64,000 nt of DNA from assembly GCA_017445385.1 (NCBI GenBank), contig JAFSUG010000029.1, positions 1 to 64,000 of the forward strand. The letters are read 5' to 3'. Below the pieces are notes generated by a model. It did not search any database. It was not told where the DNA came from and saw only the letters and a list, made by a program, of their open reading frames with translations. The DNA is from Oscillospiraceae bacterium (GTDB lineage Bacteria > Bacillota > Clostridia > Oscillospirales > Oscillospiraceae). The position numbers and the translations under genes are program-made. Within the stretch, counting starts at the first letter, position 1. Every line of letters begins with the position of its first letter. Shown here piece by piece: positions 25,854 through 35,011 of the stretch.

Positions 25854-26193
25854 GGGCGATCAATGATCGCCCCTACGGGTGCGGCGCAATTGATAATGGA
25901 TAATGGTGCGTGCGTTTCCCGTTTTCCATTGTTAATTGTCAACTTTCCATTGCTTTCTACCCCTCAGTCAGCTTCGCTGACAGCTCCCCTCTCAAGGGGC
26001 GCCTTGGGTAGCGCGGTGGAATTGAGCTTCCGTTTTTTCGGCAGCATGAGGGCATGCCGCCCTACGGGGTGATCGGTGGTGCGATGCATTTCGGGCGATC
26101 GATGATCGCCCCTACGGGTGCGGTGCAATTGGAAATGGATAATAGAACGTTTTTTTCGGCGGCATGAGGGCATGCCGCCCTACGGGGTGATCG
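25854..26193. repeat. Cluster of palindromic intergenic repeats
   Basis: No gene here. Two unit types alternate. Type 1 is a palindrome GGGCGATCAATGATCGCCC (25854-25872; variant at 26093) followed by CTACGGGTGCGG. Type 2 is GCATGAGGGCATGCCGCC followed by CTACGGGGTGATCG, at about 26043 and 26162. Between them are AATTGATAATGGA-type remnants. The units resemble REP-like elements that sit only between genes. Confidence 0.75.
25960..26001. repeat. CAGCTTCGCTGACAGC repeat, copy 1
   Basis: CCCCTCAGTCAGCTTCGCTG continues into ACAGCTCCCCT and AAGGGGC. Other copies are at about 26295 and 40178, with the same palindromic core and the same run of C then G. Confidence 0.65.
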
Positions 26194-26294
26194 AATTGAT
26201 AATGGAAAGTTGAAAATTGGTTTGCTATTGCACGGGATTGGCTTTTGAGTAAGGTTCATTTTTCATTTTCAATTTTCTATTTTGAATTGGTTTT

Positions 26295-26344
26295 CCCCCC
26301 TCTGTCGGCTGCGCCGACATCTCCCCCGCAGGGGGCGATATTTC
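26295..26344. repeat. CAGCTTCGCTGACAGC repeat, copy 2
   Basis: CCCCCCTCTGTCGGCTGCGC continues with CGACATCTCCCCC and AGGGGGCGATATTT. It shares GGGGGCGATATTTC with the copy at 40.2 kb. It lies at the 3' edge of the decayed solute-binding gene. Confidence 0.65.
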
Positions 26345-26358
26345 ATGATGCGGTTTCC

Positions 26359-26399
26359 AAAAAACGCCTTGGGTTGTTCACAACCCAAGGCGTTTTTTG
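26359..26399. terminator. Terminator at 3' end of decayed solute-binding gene
   Basis: Arms of about 18 bases, AAAACGCCTTGGGTTGT and CAACCCAAGGCGTTTT, around TCA with T runs both ways. The C-terminal frame of the pseudogene reads through it, meaning its own stop codon has been lost. Confidence 0.85.
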
Positions 26400-26401
26400 C
26401 G

Positions 26402-27152
26402 TTATTATATTTGCCGATCGAGCGGTTATATGCGGACTGCTCAAGGGCGATCCACTGCTCGGTGCCGAGCCCGTGGAGGTTATTGACGTAGGTTTCCCAA
26501 TCGCTGTCGTTCGCGGGATCGAGAATGCCGTTGCAGAACTGGGTACGCGAGGTTTTGATGTACTCGATGATGTCCGGGCGGATTTCATCGCGCTGCTCGC
26601 TTTCTTCCACCGTATAGTTGACGGTTGTGAAGACTTCTTCGGGCTGGCCTGCATCCAGCGCGTTCTGATAGTTCTTGAGCAGCTTCATTGCGCGGTTGGT
26701 GTCCCAATCGGTCAGATCGGAAAATCGACCTCGTACTCATAATGCCGTACTGCTCGCCGGTTGCTTTATTGATGCCGCTGAACGCCCACAGGATATCCGG
26801 CAGCTTTTCGCCGGCTGCCATCATCAGGCTGATCTGCGTTGCGGCGTCTTTGTTTGTGCCTGCGAACTGGACGAACTCCAGATCGATACCAGTCTGCTCT
26901 TCGAGCCAAGCGGTATAGGCATTGTCGTTATAATCGGTAACCTTACCGGCGTTGACAATACCGATGGTGAGCGTTTTCTGCTCGCCTTCCGCTACGAGCG
27001 GAAGCTCGCCGTGGTAATCGCTGTCGGCAGCGATCAGATCGTTGACGGAGCCCATACCGCCGCCGTTTGCCGTTTCGCCTGTTTCGCCGCATGCGGCAAG
27101 CGCAAACAGCATCACGACGCAAAGCAGCATTGCGATCCATTTTTTATAAAAT
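26402..27152 (-). pseudogene. Decayed extracellular solute-binding lipoprotein
   Basis: The minus strand keeps a lipoprotein signal (KKWIAMLLCVVMLFALAACG) and about 120 residues of a family-1-type solute-binding protein (TYNDNAYTAWLEEQTGIDLEF-like). It then jumps to a short C-terminal segment ending near GTEQWIALEQSAYNRSIGKY. Roughly 300 residues are missing and at least two frame changes lie at 26690-26750 (a HYEYEVDFP piece is in a third frame). The start codon also seems lost: AGGAGG is followed by TTTTATAAAAAATGG, where one added G would restore ATG-Lys-Lys-Trp. No transporter permeases are adjacent. The family is inferred; the decay is seen directly. Confidence 0.8.
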
Positions 27153-27333
27153 GATCCTCCTTTGCTGTTCCATGTTTGGACAGAGCTAACATGTGATAAA
27201 TTTATTATACTCTTATACTCTTCCCGCTCTTCCCGCAATAAATTGCAAGGGTTTTGCAAATTTTTGTCTTTCATGTGCAAACAAAAGGCGGAATTTTTGT
27301 GCGCCGCAGAGCGTACTTTTTGCCATGAAATCG

Positions 27334-27362
27334 TTGACAGCGTTGCGCGGCAGTTGTATAAT
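27334..27362 (+). promoter_or_regulatory. Promoter of antiporter operon
   Basis: TTGACA, 17 bases, TATAAT: a perfect consensus sigma-A promoter, 34 bases before the start codon. Confidence 0.88.
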
Positions 27363-27395
27363 GTGTTTTTACAAATTGCGGAAAGGAGATCGCAT

Positions 27396-28838
27396 ATGCA
27401 GCAGGTTTACGCCGGTTCGCCGGCAGCTTCCATCATTATTTCCATTGCGCTGATGCTGTTTTTCGGCTTTGCGATGACACGGCTGACGAAGCTGGCGAAG
27501 CTCCCGAACGTGACAGCCTACATAATCGCCGGTATTTTGATCGGTCCGTACTGCCTGAATCTCGTTCCGAAGCAGATCATAGAGGGCATGGATTTCCTTT
27601 CCGATATTGCGCTGGCGTTCATTGCGTTCAGCACGGGCGAATTTTTCCGCTTCTCCGCGCTGAAGAAAAACGGCGGCAAGGTTGTGATCATTACGGTTTT
27701 GGAAGCCTGCACCGCTTCCGTTTTTGTTTTCGTGGTTGTCTACTTCCTGCTTGGGCTGAGCCTGCCGTTCTCGGTTGTGCTTGCGGCGCTTGCCGCCGCA
27801 ACCGCACCGGCTTCCACGATGATGACGATCCGCCAGACCGGCGCAAAGGGCGATTTTGTTGATACACTTTTACAGGTTGTTGCGTTGGACGACATTGTTG
27901 GTCTTGTTGCCTACAGCATTGCGATCTCCGTTGCGCTTGCCGCACGCGACAATGTGGGCATCGACTTTTTGAGCATTCTCAAGCCGCTCGGCATCAACAT
28001 CGGCGTCTTGCTGCTCGGCGGCGGTTTCGGCTTTATCATGAAGCTGCTGCTTTCAAAGCGGTCAACCGACAATCGGCTGATTATCGCAGTGGGGCTGCTG
28101 TTCGCGTTTTGCGGCATTTGCGCGGTGCTGGATATTTCACCGCTGCTCGGCTGCATGTCGATGAGCACGGTTTACATCAACCTGACAGACGACGACAAGC
28201 TCTTTAAGCAGCTCAACTATTTCTCGCCGCCGATCCTGCTGATGTTCTTTGTACGGTCGGGCCTTTCGTTCCAGCTTGATCTGCTGTTCTCGCCCTCCTC
28301 CCCGATCGGCGGCGTTTCGCTGATCGTTGTGGGCGTGCTTTATTTCCTCGTTCGAATTGCCGGCAAGTACACCGGCGCGTTCGCCGGCTGCGCGGCGGTG
28401 AAGAAACCGAAAACCGTTCGGAACTATCTCGGTCTCGCGCTGATTCCGCAGGCCGGCGTTGCGATCGGTCTTGCGGCGCTCGGCGCGCGGACGCTCGGCG
28501 GCGATATGGGCAGCGCGCTGAACACGATCATTCTTGCATCGAGCGTGCTCTATGAGCTGATCGGCCCGGGCTGCGCGAAGCTTTCGCTGTATCTTTCCAA
28601 ATCTTATTCCACGCTGGAGGAGCTTGCGCCCGTTCCCGAAATTGCCGACACCGGCCAGAAAAAGACGGCGGCGCAGCTGCTGATTGAGCGGATTCAAAAA
28701 ATCCAGCAGGAGCTGCCCGAGCCGAAATCCTGGAACGAAGAAAACGAACAAGCATTCCTGGACGCTGCCATGGAGCAGGAGCAGGCAATGCGCACCTATT
28801 ACCGCAACAATCATAAAAGGAGGAATCTGTTCCGATGA
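27396..28838 (+). CDS. Cation:proton antiporter (CPA2-like)
   Basis: A 480-residue membrane protein with about 12 hydrophobic segments over residues 8-400. LPNVTAYIIAGILIGPY and the charged stretch VVALDDIVGLVAYS, with paired aspartates in a membrane segment, fit Na+/H+ or K+/H+ exchangers of the KefB/CPA2 type. The C-terminal tail (about 410-480) is hydrophilic and glutamate/lysine-rich with no TrkA-N domain. The start at 27396 has AAAGGAG; upstream frame is promoter DNA. The stop overlaps the next start (ATGA). The ion is unknown. Confidence 0.88.
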   Translation: MQQVYAGSPAASIIISIALMLFFGFAMTRLTKLAKLPNVTAYIIAGILIGPYCLNLVPKQIIEGMDFLSDIALAFIAFSTGEFFRFSALKKNGGKVVIITVLEACTASVFVFVVVYFLLGLSLPFSVVLAALAAATAPASTMMTIRQTGAKGDFVDTLLQVVALDDIVGLVAYSIAISVALAARDNVGIDFLSILKPLGINIGVLLLGGGFGFIMKLLLSKRSTDNRLIIAVGLLFAFCGICAVLDISPLLGCMSMSTVYINLTDDDKLFKQLNYFSPPILLMFFVRSGLSFQLDLLFSPSSPIGGVSLIVVGVLYFLVRIAGKYTGAFAGCAAVKKPKTVRNYLGLALIPQAGVAIGLAALGARTLGGDMGSALNTIILASSVLYELIGPGCAKLSLYLSKSYSTLEELAPVPEIADTGQKKTAAQLLIERIQKIQQELPEPKSWNEENEQAFLDAAMEQEQAMRTYYRNNHKRRNLFR

Positions 28839-29545
28839 TCCATACGATAGATCCCCTGACGAAGGCGCTTGGTCCATGGGCTTCCGAACTGACGATTTAC
28901 GCAGTTGTGCTTCGCATCGTGCTTTCGATTTTATTCAGCGCCATCATCGGCTGCGAACGATCCAGCAAGCGACACGCGGCAGGTCTGCGCACGTTTATTC
29001 TTGTTTCGTTTGCATCCACGCTTGCAATGACGCTTGATCTTGCCAACGGCGGCGCATTCTATCTCTCCGCGGCAACCGTGATCGCGATTGCGGTTATTAC
29101 GGTCAACTCCATTCTCTACAGCTCGAAAAATCAGATCAAGGGGCTGACGACCTCGGTTGGTCTTTGGGCGTGCGGCATTCTCGGCATGACGATCGGCGCA
29201 GGGCTTTACACCGTTTCGATCATCGCCTTCATCGCGCTGATTTTCAGCCTTTCACTCTTTCCCGCGATTGAGGTTTATCTGAAAAACCGCTCGAACCATT
29301 TTGAAATCCACGTTGAGCTGACGAGCCCGGAGCATCTGCAAACGTTTGTTTCCACGATCCGCCAGCTCGGCATGACGATTGATGATATTGAGCTGAACCC
29401 GGCGTATGCCGGCTCCGGTCTCAGCGTTTACTCCATTGCGATTTCGATCAGCTCCCACGAGCTGCACAAATACAAATCGCACCAGGAGATCATCGAAGCG
29501 CTCGACACGCTGGAATACGTCCGTCACATTGAGGCACTGAAGTAA
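28835..29545 (+). CDS. MgtC/SapB family membrane protein
   Basis: 236 residues. The N-terminal about 150 residues form four or five membrane helices with family motifs: LSILFSAIIGCERSSKRHAAGLRTF and SVGLWACGILGMTIGAG. The C-terminal about 80 residues (HFEIHVELTSPEHLQTF onward) look like an ACT-type soluble domain. MgtC-family proteins affect Mg2+ and membrane energetics and in some bacteria bind the ATP synthase. Coupling to an antiporter suggests an ion-homeostasis unit. Confidence 0.87.
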   Translation: MIHTIDPLTKALGPWASELTIYAVVLRIVLSILFSAIIGCERSSKRHAAGLRTFILVSFASTLAMTLDLANGGAFYLSAATVIAIAVITVNSILYSSKNQIKGLTTSVGLWACGILGMTIGAGLYTVSIIAFIALIFSLSLFPAIEVYLKNRSNHFEIHVELTSPEHLQTFVSTIRQLGMTIDDIELNPAYAGSGLSVYSIAISISSHELHKYKSHQEIIEALDTLEYVRHIEALK

Positions 29546-29546
29546 G

Positions 29547-30314
29547 ATGAAGCTTGTTTTTATCCGGCACGGCGATCCGGACTACGAAATTGACAGTTTA
29601 ACGCCGGACGGCAGAATCGAAGCGCAGCTGCTTGCGGAATATCTTGCGGACAAACGAATGGACGAAATTTTCGTTTCGCCGCTCGGCAGAGCGCAGGCAA
29701 CCGCATCGTACACGCTGGAAAAGCTCCACCGCACTGCCGAAACGATGCCGTGGCTGCGCGAGTTTAACGGCAGAGTGCGCGTTTGGGAAGACCCGGAGCT
29801 TCAGGCGGCGATGCCATCGGAATACGTGAGCGATCCGCATACGCCGCTGATCCCATGGGACATTCTGCCCGCCTATCTCGCGGCGCGCCCGAATTACTTC
29901 CATCCGGAAAACTGGCGCGATACCGAAGTTTGCAAGCACGGCGATATGGCAGAGGTTTACGAAAGCGTAACCGCAGCGTTTGACGAGCTGCTGAAAAAGC
30001 ACGGCTACGCGCGCGACGGAAAAATCTACCGCGCGGAGGAAAACAACGACAAGGTTCTCGTTTTCTTTTGCCACTTCGGCGTAACCTGCGTACTGCTTTC
30101 GCATCTGCTGGGCATTTCGCCGTTCGTGCTTTGGCACGGGTTCGTTTCCCTGCCGACGGGCATCACGGTTGTAAACACCGAGGAGCGCGTAAAGGGCGTT
30201 GCCTGCTTCCGATGCGAGCGCTTCGGCGATCTGACGCATCTTGCGCTCGGCGGAAAAGCGCCTTCCTTTGCAGCAAGGTTCTGCGAGCGGTTTGAAGACG
30301 ACACAATGCATTAA
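29547..30314 (+). CDS. Histidine phosphatase family protein
   Basis: 255 residues of the phosphoglycerate-mutase-like superfamily. The catalytic RHG is in FIRHGDPDY at residues 7-9, with SPLGRAQATA after it and the second histidine in VFFCHFGVT. The start follows the MgtC-like stop by one base, so it is the third gene of the antiporter unit. The substrate is unknown; the context does not point to a sugar phosphate. Confidence 0.85.
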   Translation: MKLVFIRHGDPDYEIDSLTPDGRIEAQLLAEYLADKRMDEIFVSPLGRAQATASYTLEKLHRTAETMPWLREFNGRVRVWEDPELQAAMPSEYVSDPHTPLIPWDILPAYLAARPNYFHPENWRDTEVCKHGDMAEVYESVTAAFDELLKKHGYARDGKIYRAEENNDKVLVFFCHFGVTCVLLSHLLGISPFVLWHGFVSLPTGITVVNTEERVKGVACFRCERFGDLTHLALGGKAPSFAARFCERFEDDTMH

Positions 30315-30319
30315 AAAGA

Positions 30320-30356
30320 ACGGGCGCCGGTCATTGACCGGCGCCCGCCCTTTTTA
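30320..30356 (+). terminator. Terminator of antiporter operon
   Basis: GGGCGCCGGTCA and TGACCGGCGCCC form a perfect 12-base stem, then GCCC and TTTTT. Confidence 0.9.
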
Positions 30357-30388
30357 GAGAAAGAGGAGAAAAGAGAGGAAAACATTCA

Positions 30389-30551
30389 AGGCAACGCCGC
30401 GCAATTCACGGCACGCGTTTCACTTGCTTAATATTCCGCCAAAACGCCCGAAAATCCTCGCCAATCCACAAAGGATTGCCTGCGGTTTTCAAGCATTCTG
30501 GCGAAAATTCTGCTGCGCGAGCCGCGCACCAGAATTACGCTGTGTTGCCTT
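30389..30551. repeat. 163-bp inverted-repeat element
   Basis: The ends are 20-base imperfect inverted copies: AAGGCAACGCCGCGCAATTC at 30389-30408 and GAATTACGCTGTGTTGCCTT at 30532-30551 (four mismatches). The interior holds a further hairpin (CAATCC/GGATTG) and CGCCA/TGGCG arms, so almost the whole element could fold as one long stem. There is no open reading frame. It could be a MITE-like element or a structured RNA. It sits between a terminator and the clpB promoter. Confidence 0.6.
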
Positions 30552-30670
30552 ATTCTCGCTTCCATTTGTAGAATAACAGCCAATTATGAACAAACAAAGC
30601 ATAGATTGTAAACAATCTGTAACGCATTTTTGAACGGCAGGAAAAATTTTGAAAAACGACGCTTCGCCTC

Positions 30671-30698
30671 TTGACAAAGAAAAAGAGGGTGGTATGAT
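30671..30698 (+). promoter_or_regulatory. Promoter of clpB
   Basis: TTGACA, 16 bases, TATGAT, with the CIRCE box directly downstream around the transcription start. Confidence 0.82.
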
Positions 30699-30710
30699 GT
30701 AGAAAAAAGA

Positions 30711-30737
30711 TTAGCACTCTCATGCGTAGAGTGCTAA
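30711..30737 (+). promoter_or_regulatory. CIRCE element (HrcA operator)
   Basis: A perfect copy of the consensus: TTAGCACTC, nine bases, GAGTGCTAA. It overlaps the predicted start of the clpB transcript. HrcA binding would repress clpB until heat shock. Confidence 0.95.
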
Positions 30738-30757
30738 TACCGAAAGGAGTGCGCTTT

Positions 30758-33361
30758 ATGAATGCACAGAAATTTACGCAAAAATCTTTGGAAGCCGTGC
30801 AGTCGGCGCAGAACTTAACGCTTTCGGCAGGCAATCAGCAGATGGAGCAGATCCACTTGCTCGCCGCGCTGCTGAAGCAGGAGAACGGACTCGCCGCGCA
30901 GCTGCTGAAAAAAGCCGGCGTGACGGTGGAGAGTCTGGCGGCGGCGGTTGACGCGGAGCTTGGAAAGCTGCCTGCCGTTTCCGGAAGCGGACGGGAAGCG
31001 GACAAATACTACGTTTCCCAGGCGCTGGATCAGGCGCTTGCAAAGGCGGAGGACATTGCCGCGCGCATGAAGGACGAATACGTTTCCGTTGAACATTTGC
31101 TGCTTGCGCTGCTCGAAACGGCGGATCCCACGCTGAAGCGCCTGTTTGAAACGTATCGCATTACGAAAGAGACGGTGCTTGCAGCGCTGCAGGAGATCCG
31201 CGGCAATCAGCGCGTGACGACCGACACGCCGGAAGACACCTACGACGCGCTGAAAAAATACGGCACCGACCTTGTGGAGCAGGCGCGAAACAAGAAAACC
31301 GACCCCGTGATCGGACGCGACGACGAGATTCGAAACGTGATCCGCATTCTTTCGCGTAAGACGAAGAACAACCCCGTTCTGATCGGCGAACCTGGCGTTG
31401 GCAAGACGGCGATTGCCGAAGGGCTTGCGCAGCGGATCGTGCGCGGCGACGTGCCGAAGAGCTTGCAGGAAAAGACGATCTTCTCGCTGGATATGGGCGC
31501 GCTGGTTGCCGGCGCGAAATACCGCGGCGAATTTGAAGAGCGGCTGAAAGCCGTTCTCGAAGAGGTGAAAAAGTCCGAAGGGCGCATCATTCTCTTTATT
31601 GATGAGCTGCACACAATCGTAGGCGCAGGCAAGACGGAAGGCTCGATGGACGCCGGAAATCTGCTCAAGCCGATGCTGGCGCGCGGCGAGCTGCACTGCA
31701 TCGGCGCGACGACGCTGGATGAATACCGCAAGTACATTGAAAAAGACCCGGCGCTCGAGCGCAGATTCCAGACGGTTCTCGTTTCCGAGCCGACCGTTGA
31801 GGACACGATTGCAATTCTCCGAGGCTTGGAGGAGCGGTATGAGGTCTTCCACGGCGTAAAGATCACGGACCCTGCGATCATTGCCGCCGCGACGCTCTCC
31901 GACCGGTATATAACCGACCGCTTCCTGCCGGACAAGGCAATCGACCTGATTGACGAGGCGTGCGCCATGATCCGCACGGAGATGGATTCGATGCCGACGG
32001 AGCTGGACGTTGTAAGGCGGAAGATCATCCAGATGGAGATCGAAGAAGCCGCGCTGAAAAACGAGACGGACGAGCTTTCGCGCGGACGGCTTGAAGAGCT
32101 GCGCAAGGAGCTTGCCGAAGAGCGCGAAAAATTCAACGCCATGAAGGCGCAATGGGAAAACGAAAAGAACGCAATCGGCAAGGTACAGCAGCTGCGCGAA
32201 AAGATTGAAGACCTGAACCGCGAGATCGAACGCGCGGAGCAGAGCTACGATCTGGAAAAGGCGGCAAAGCTCAAATACGGCGACCTGCCCGAGGCGAAAA
32301 AGCAGCTTGAGCAGGAGGAAAAGCTGGCGCAGAATGCGCAGTCCGCTTCCCTGCTGCGCGACAAGGTAACAGAGGAAGAGATCGCGCGGATCGTGGAGCG
32401 CTGGACGGGTATTCCCGTTGCAAAGCTCGTTGAGGGCGAGCGCGAAAAGCTGCTGCATCTTGATGAAATCCTCCACAAACGCGTGATCGGTCAGGACGAA
32501 GCCGTGCAGCGCGTAACGGAAGCGATCCTCCGCAGCAGAAGCGGCATTCAGGATCCCGGTCGTCCGATCGGCTCGTTCCTGTTCCTCGGTCCGACGGGCG
32601 TTGGCAAGACGGAGCTTGCGAAGACGCTTGCCGAGGCGCTGTTTGACGATGAAAAGAACCTCGTTCGGCTGGATATGTCCGAATACATGGAGAAATTCTC
32701 CGTATCGCGGCTGATCGGCGCGCCTCCCGGATACGTCGGCTATGAGGAAGGCGGTCAGCTGACCGAGGCGGTTCGACGCAGACCGTACAGCGTTGTGCTG
32801 TTCGATGAGATCGAAAAGGCGCATCCGGACGTATTCAACGTGCTTTTGCAGGTGCTTGACGACGGCAGAATCACCGACAGTCAAGGCAGAACCGTGGACT
32901 TTAAGAACACGATCATCATTCTGACCTCGAACCTCGGCAGCCAGCTGCTGCTGGACGGCATCGGCGCGGACGGCGAGATCAAGGACGATGCGCGCAATGC
33001 GGTTGAGCAGCTTCTGCGGCAGAATTTCCGCCCGGAATTCCTCAACCGGCTTGACGAGATCGTATTCTACAAGCCGCTGACGCGCGAAAACGTGACCGGC
33101 ATCATCGATCTGCAGATCGCGGCGCTCAACCGCCGCCTTGCGGATAAGCAGCTCGTGTGCCTTCTGACGCCGGAGGCGAAATCGTTTATTCTCGACGCGG
33201 CTTACGATCCGCAGTTCGGCGCACGGCCCCTGCGCAGATACGTACAGCACACGGTGGAAACGCTGCTTGCGCGGCGCATTTTGCAGGGCGATATTCACCC
33301 CGGCACGAAGCTGCAGGTCGTCGTTGAAAACGGCGAGCTGCAAGTCGTCCCGATGAAGTAA
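30758..33361 (+). CDS. clpB: ATP-dependent chaperone ClpB
   Basis: An 867-residue Hsp100 disaggregase acting with DnaK on aggregated proteins. The N-terminal Clp repeat domain covers about 1-145. NBD1 has GEPGVGKT and [13 protein letters not shown]; the pore loop follows [13 protein letters not shown]. The middle coiled-coil (about 405-520, rich in Glu, Lys, Arg) marks ClpB rather than ClpA or ClpC. NBD2 has [26 protein letters not shown] and GYVGYEEGG. The start at 30758 has AAAGGAG; the upstream in-frame codons lie in the CIRCE region. Confidence 0.96.
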   Translation: MNAQKFTQKSLEAVQSAQNLTLSAGNQQMEQIHLLAALLKQENGLAAQLLKKAGVTVESLAAAVDAELGKLPAVSGSGREADKYYVSQALDQALAKAEDIAARMKDEYVSVEHLLLALLETADPTLKRLFETYRITKETVLAALQEIRGNQRVTTDTPEDTYDALKKYGTDLVEQARNKKTDPVIGRDDEIRNVIRILSRKTKNNPVLIGEPGVGKTAIAEGLAQRIVRGDVPKSLQEKTIFSLDMGALVAGAKYRGEFEERLKAVLEEVKKSEGRIILFIDELHTIVGAGKTEGSMDAGNLLKPMLARGELHCIGATTLDEYRKYIEKDPALERRFQTVLVSEPTVEDTIAILRGLEERYEVFHGVKITDPAIIAAATLSDRYITDRFLPDKAIDLIDEACAMIRTEMDSMPTELDVVRRKIIQMEIEEAALKNETDELSRGRLEELRKELAEEREKFNAMKAQWENEKNAIGKVQQLREKIEDLNREIERAEQSYDLEKAAKLKYGDLPEAKKQLEQEEKLAQNAQSASLLRDKVTEEEIARIVERWTGIPVAKLVEGEREKLLHLDEILHKRVIGQDEAVQRVTEAILRSRSGIQDPGRPIGSFLFLGPTGVGKTELAKTLAEALFDDEKNLVRLDMSEYMEKFSVSRLIGAPPGYVGYEEGGQLTEAVRRRPYSVVLFDEIEKAHPDVFNVLLQVLDDGRITDSQGRTVDFKNTIIILTSNLGSQLLLDGIGADGEIKDDARNAVEQLLRQNFRPEFLNRLDEIVFYKPLTRENVTGIIDLQIAALNRRLADKQLVCLLTPEAKSFILDAAYDPQFGARPLRRYVQHTVETLLARRILQGDIHPGTKLQVVVENGELQVVPMK

Positions 33362-33365
33362 AAAC

Positions 33366-33401
33366 AAAAAACACGGAGGCAACTGTCTCCGTGTTTTTTT
33401 G
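33366..33401 (+). terminator. Terminator of clpB
   Basis: The stem AAACACGGAG/CTCCGTGTTT is followed by a T run; a matching A run precedes it. Confidence 0.88.
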
Positions 33402-33469
33402 TTTCATGCGCCGAAGGCGTTATTCATGCACGAAGTGCAATTCGCACAACCATACTGCGTCGCACCCTC

Positions 33470-33596
33470 GCGGCGGGATGAGGGCATCCCGCCCTACGCA
33501 GATTTGGCAGGTTTCGCCGTAGGGGCGGCCAATGGCCGCCCGCTCGGGTGCAGGGCGCATCCGCAGATTTCGGGCGGCTGATAGCCGCCCCTACGA
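33470..33596. repeat. Palindromic repeat cluster after clpB
   Basis: No gene here. Three palindromes each border the word CCTACG or CGTAGG: GCGGGATGAGGGCATCCCGC (about 33472), GGGCGGCCAATGGCCGCCC (about 33522, opposite orientation) and GGGCGGCTGATAGCCGCCC (33572-33590). The logic matches the cluster at 25.9-26.2 kb: variable palindrome plus constant CCTACG. Confidence 0.7.
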
Positions 33597-33619
33597 TGCA
33601 GTGATGATGGCGCGGTGCA

Positions 33620-33656
33620 AAACAGGCGGTATCGCAAACGCGATACCGCCTGTTTC
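33620..33656. terminator. Terminator of the M20 pseudogene
   Basis: AAACAGGCGGTATCG and CGATACCGCCTGTTT surround a short loop. The T run is short, so efficiency is uncertain. Confidence 0.65.
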
Positions 33657-33684
33657 ATATATGCTTCAGAAAACCGATTTCAGC

Positions 33685-34345
33685 TTACTTCAAAATCAGC
33701 TCGATATCGAGCAGCTTGCAGATATCCTTGACGGTTTCAAGGTAGTTGCCGTAAGCCACGATGACGTGCTGTCCGCAGACCTGCTGCGCGAACGGAGGTA
33801 TGGATCAGCGTTACAAGGTCCACGCCTTCCATCATGCCGCGCGAGAGAAACTCCTGCTTGCCGCCGAAATAGCGGATCACGCCCTGCTTGCGGAGGTCTT
33901 CGCGGAAGTCAATCTCAATCGCTTCCTCGGCAGGGACTTCCATCAGGCGGATCTTGCCGGAAAGTCCATCGAGCGCGCCGGGCTCTTTGAGCGCGGCGGC
34001 TACGCCGAGCAGCCCTGCCGACTGGCAGCAATGGCCGCAGGCATGGACGGCTTTCGTTTCCGGATCGCACGACGGATGGCTTTCAACGATCAGCGCATCC
34101 ATCTCCGCCATGATGAGAACCGTAGGTCCGGGCCTTCCGGTATCGATTTCCGTATAAAAGCCGGGGATATTTCCGGCTTCTACGAGCGTATAGCCGAGTT
34201 TTTCATATTCCGCTTTCAAAAAAGCATGGGTCTGCCATTCTTTATAGCCGGTCTCCGGGTGCTTCCAGAGCCAGTCCGCCGCGCGGAAAATCAGTTCGCG
34301 CTGCTTTTCCGCCTGCCGGATGGCAACCTGACAGGATTCGCTCAT
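33685..34345 (-). pseudogene. Truncated M20-family amidohydrolase with foreign-looking tail
   Basis: The first about 183 residues are a good M20 peptidase/amidohydrolase N-terminus: HPETGYKEWQTHAF, AEMDALIVESHPSCDP, HACGHCCQSAG and VPAEEAIEIDF. After the word LIHT the frame is disrupted. A second minus-strand frame then encodes AQQVCGQHVIVAYGNY and about 17 more residues to a TAA at 33685. That tail is not M20-like; it faintly resembles the end of L-fucose isomerase family proteins, but this is a guess. The metal-ligand and dimerisation parts of the hydrolase are missing. A deletion fusing two genes is the simplest reading. Confidence 0.75.
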
Positions 34346-34422
34346 AGCGAGTCTCCTTTCTGATCAACTGCCGTTATTATACAATTATTTTCGTCCAGTG
34401 TAAACACATTTATATAAAATGT

Positions 34423-34836
34423 TTATGCTTTGCGGACAGGTTTTGCCGTATCGATACTCTTTGCGAAAACGTAAAACCGCTGATAGAGGAACTCCGTTAC
34501 GAGGTTTACAAGCATCGTCAGTCCGAGGACGATATACTCGTTCCAGCCGGCGACGTCGGTAAGCAGGTGCGTCCACCATGTGGAAAGCGGCGTGAAGACG
34601 ACGTAGAACGCGGCGACCTTCAGCATGGCAATGGGGATATTTGCCGCGGAATGGAACGTGAATTTCCGATTGAATGTGAAGTTCCAGATGACCGACAGCA
34701 CAAGTCCGATCAGGTACGACAGCCACGGCGATAAATGAAACAGCTCGTTGCAGAGCGTATCCCCCGCGATTTGGATGATGCCGGCACTTGCGGAGAACAG
34801 CACGAATTTTATCGTTCGAACAACCTCTTTATTCAT
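34423..34836 (-). CDS. GtrA-family membrane protein
   Basis: 137 residues with four predicted membrane helices of the GtrA/DPMS flippase type. The features are FVLFSASAGIIQIAGDTLCNEL, the loop NFTFNRKFTF and a basic C-terminus. The family is thought to move lipid-linked sugars across the membrane for glycosylation. Such genes usually sit beside a glycosyltransferase; none is visible here. The start at 34836 has GAGGAG, and the upstream frame has no ribosome site. Confidence 0.85.
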   Translation of the reverse strand: MNKEVVRTIKFVLFSASAGIIQIAGDTLCNELFHLSPWLSYLIGLVLSVIWNFTFNRKFTFHSAANIPIAMLKVAAFYVVFTPLSTWWTHLLTDVAGWNEYIVLGLTMLVNLVTEFLYQRFYVFAKSIDTAKPVRKA

Positions 34837-35011
34837 GATTCGCTCCTCTTTCCCAATGCGCGAAAGCGCATCGTTTTGCCTGTAGTGTATCACATTTTTT
34901 CGCGGTTTTCCAGCATCCGGAAGATCGCTGTTTCCGCCGCCGAAAAGCGCTTTTGTACAATATCACGAAAATCAGCCCTTTTTCGAGAAAAATTTACTGA
35001 ACTTTACAGGA

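Noticed and set aside
25854-26344. Regularly spaced repeats considered as a CRISPR array
   Set aside because: The units are palindromes of two kinds with irregular spacing and related, not unique, spacers. There are no cas genes nearby.
30815-33382. An 855-codon open frame antisense to clpB
   Set aside because: It is a mirror of clpB codon use, has no recognisable domain, and begins in the clpB terminator region.
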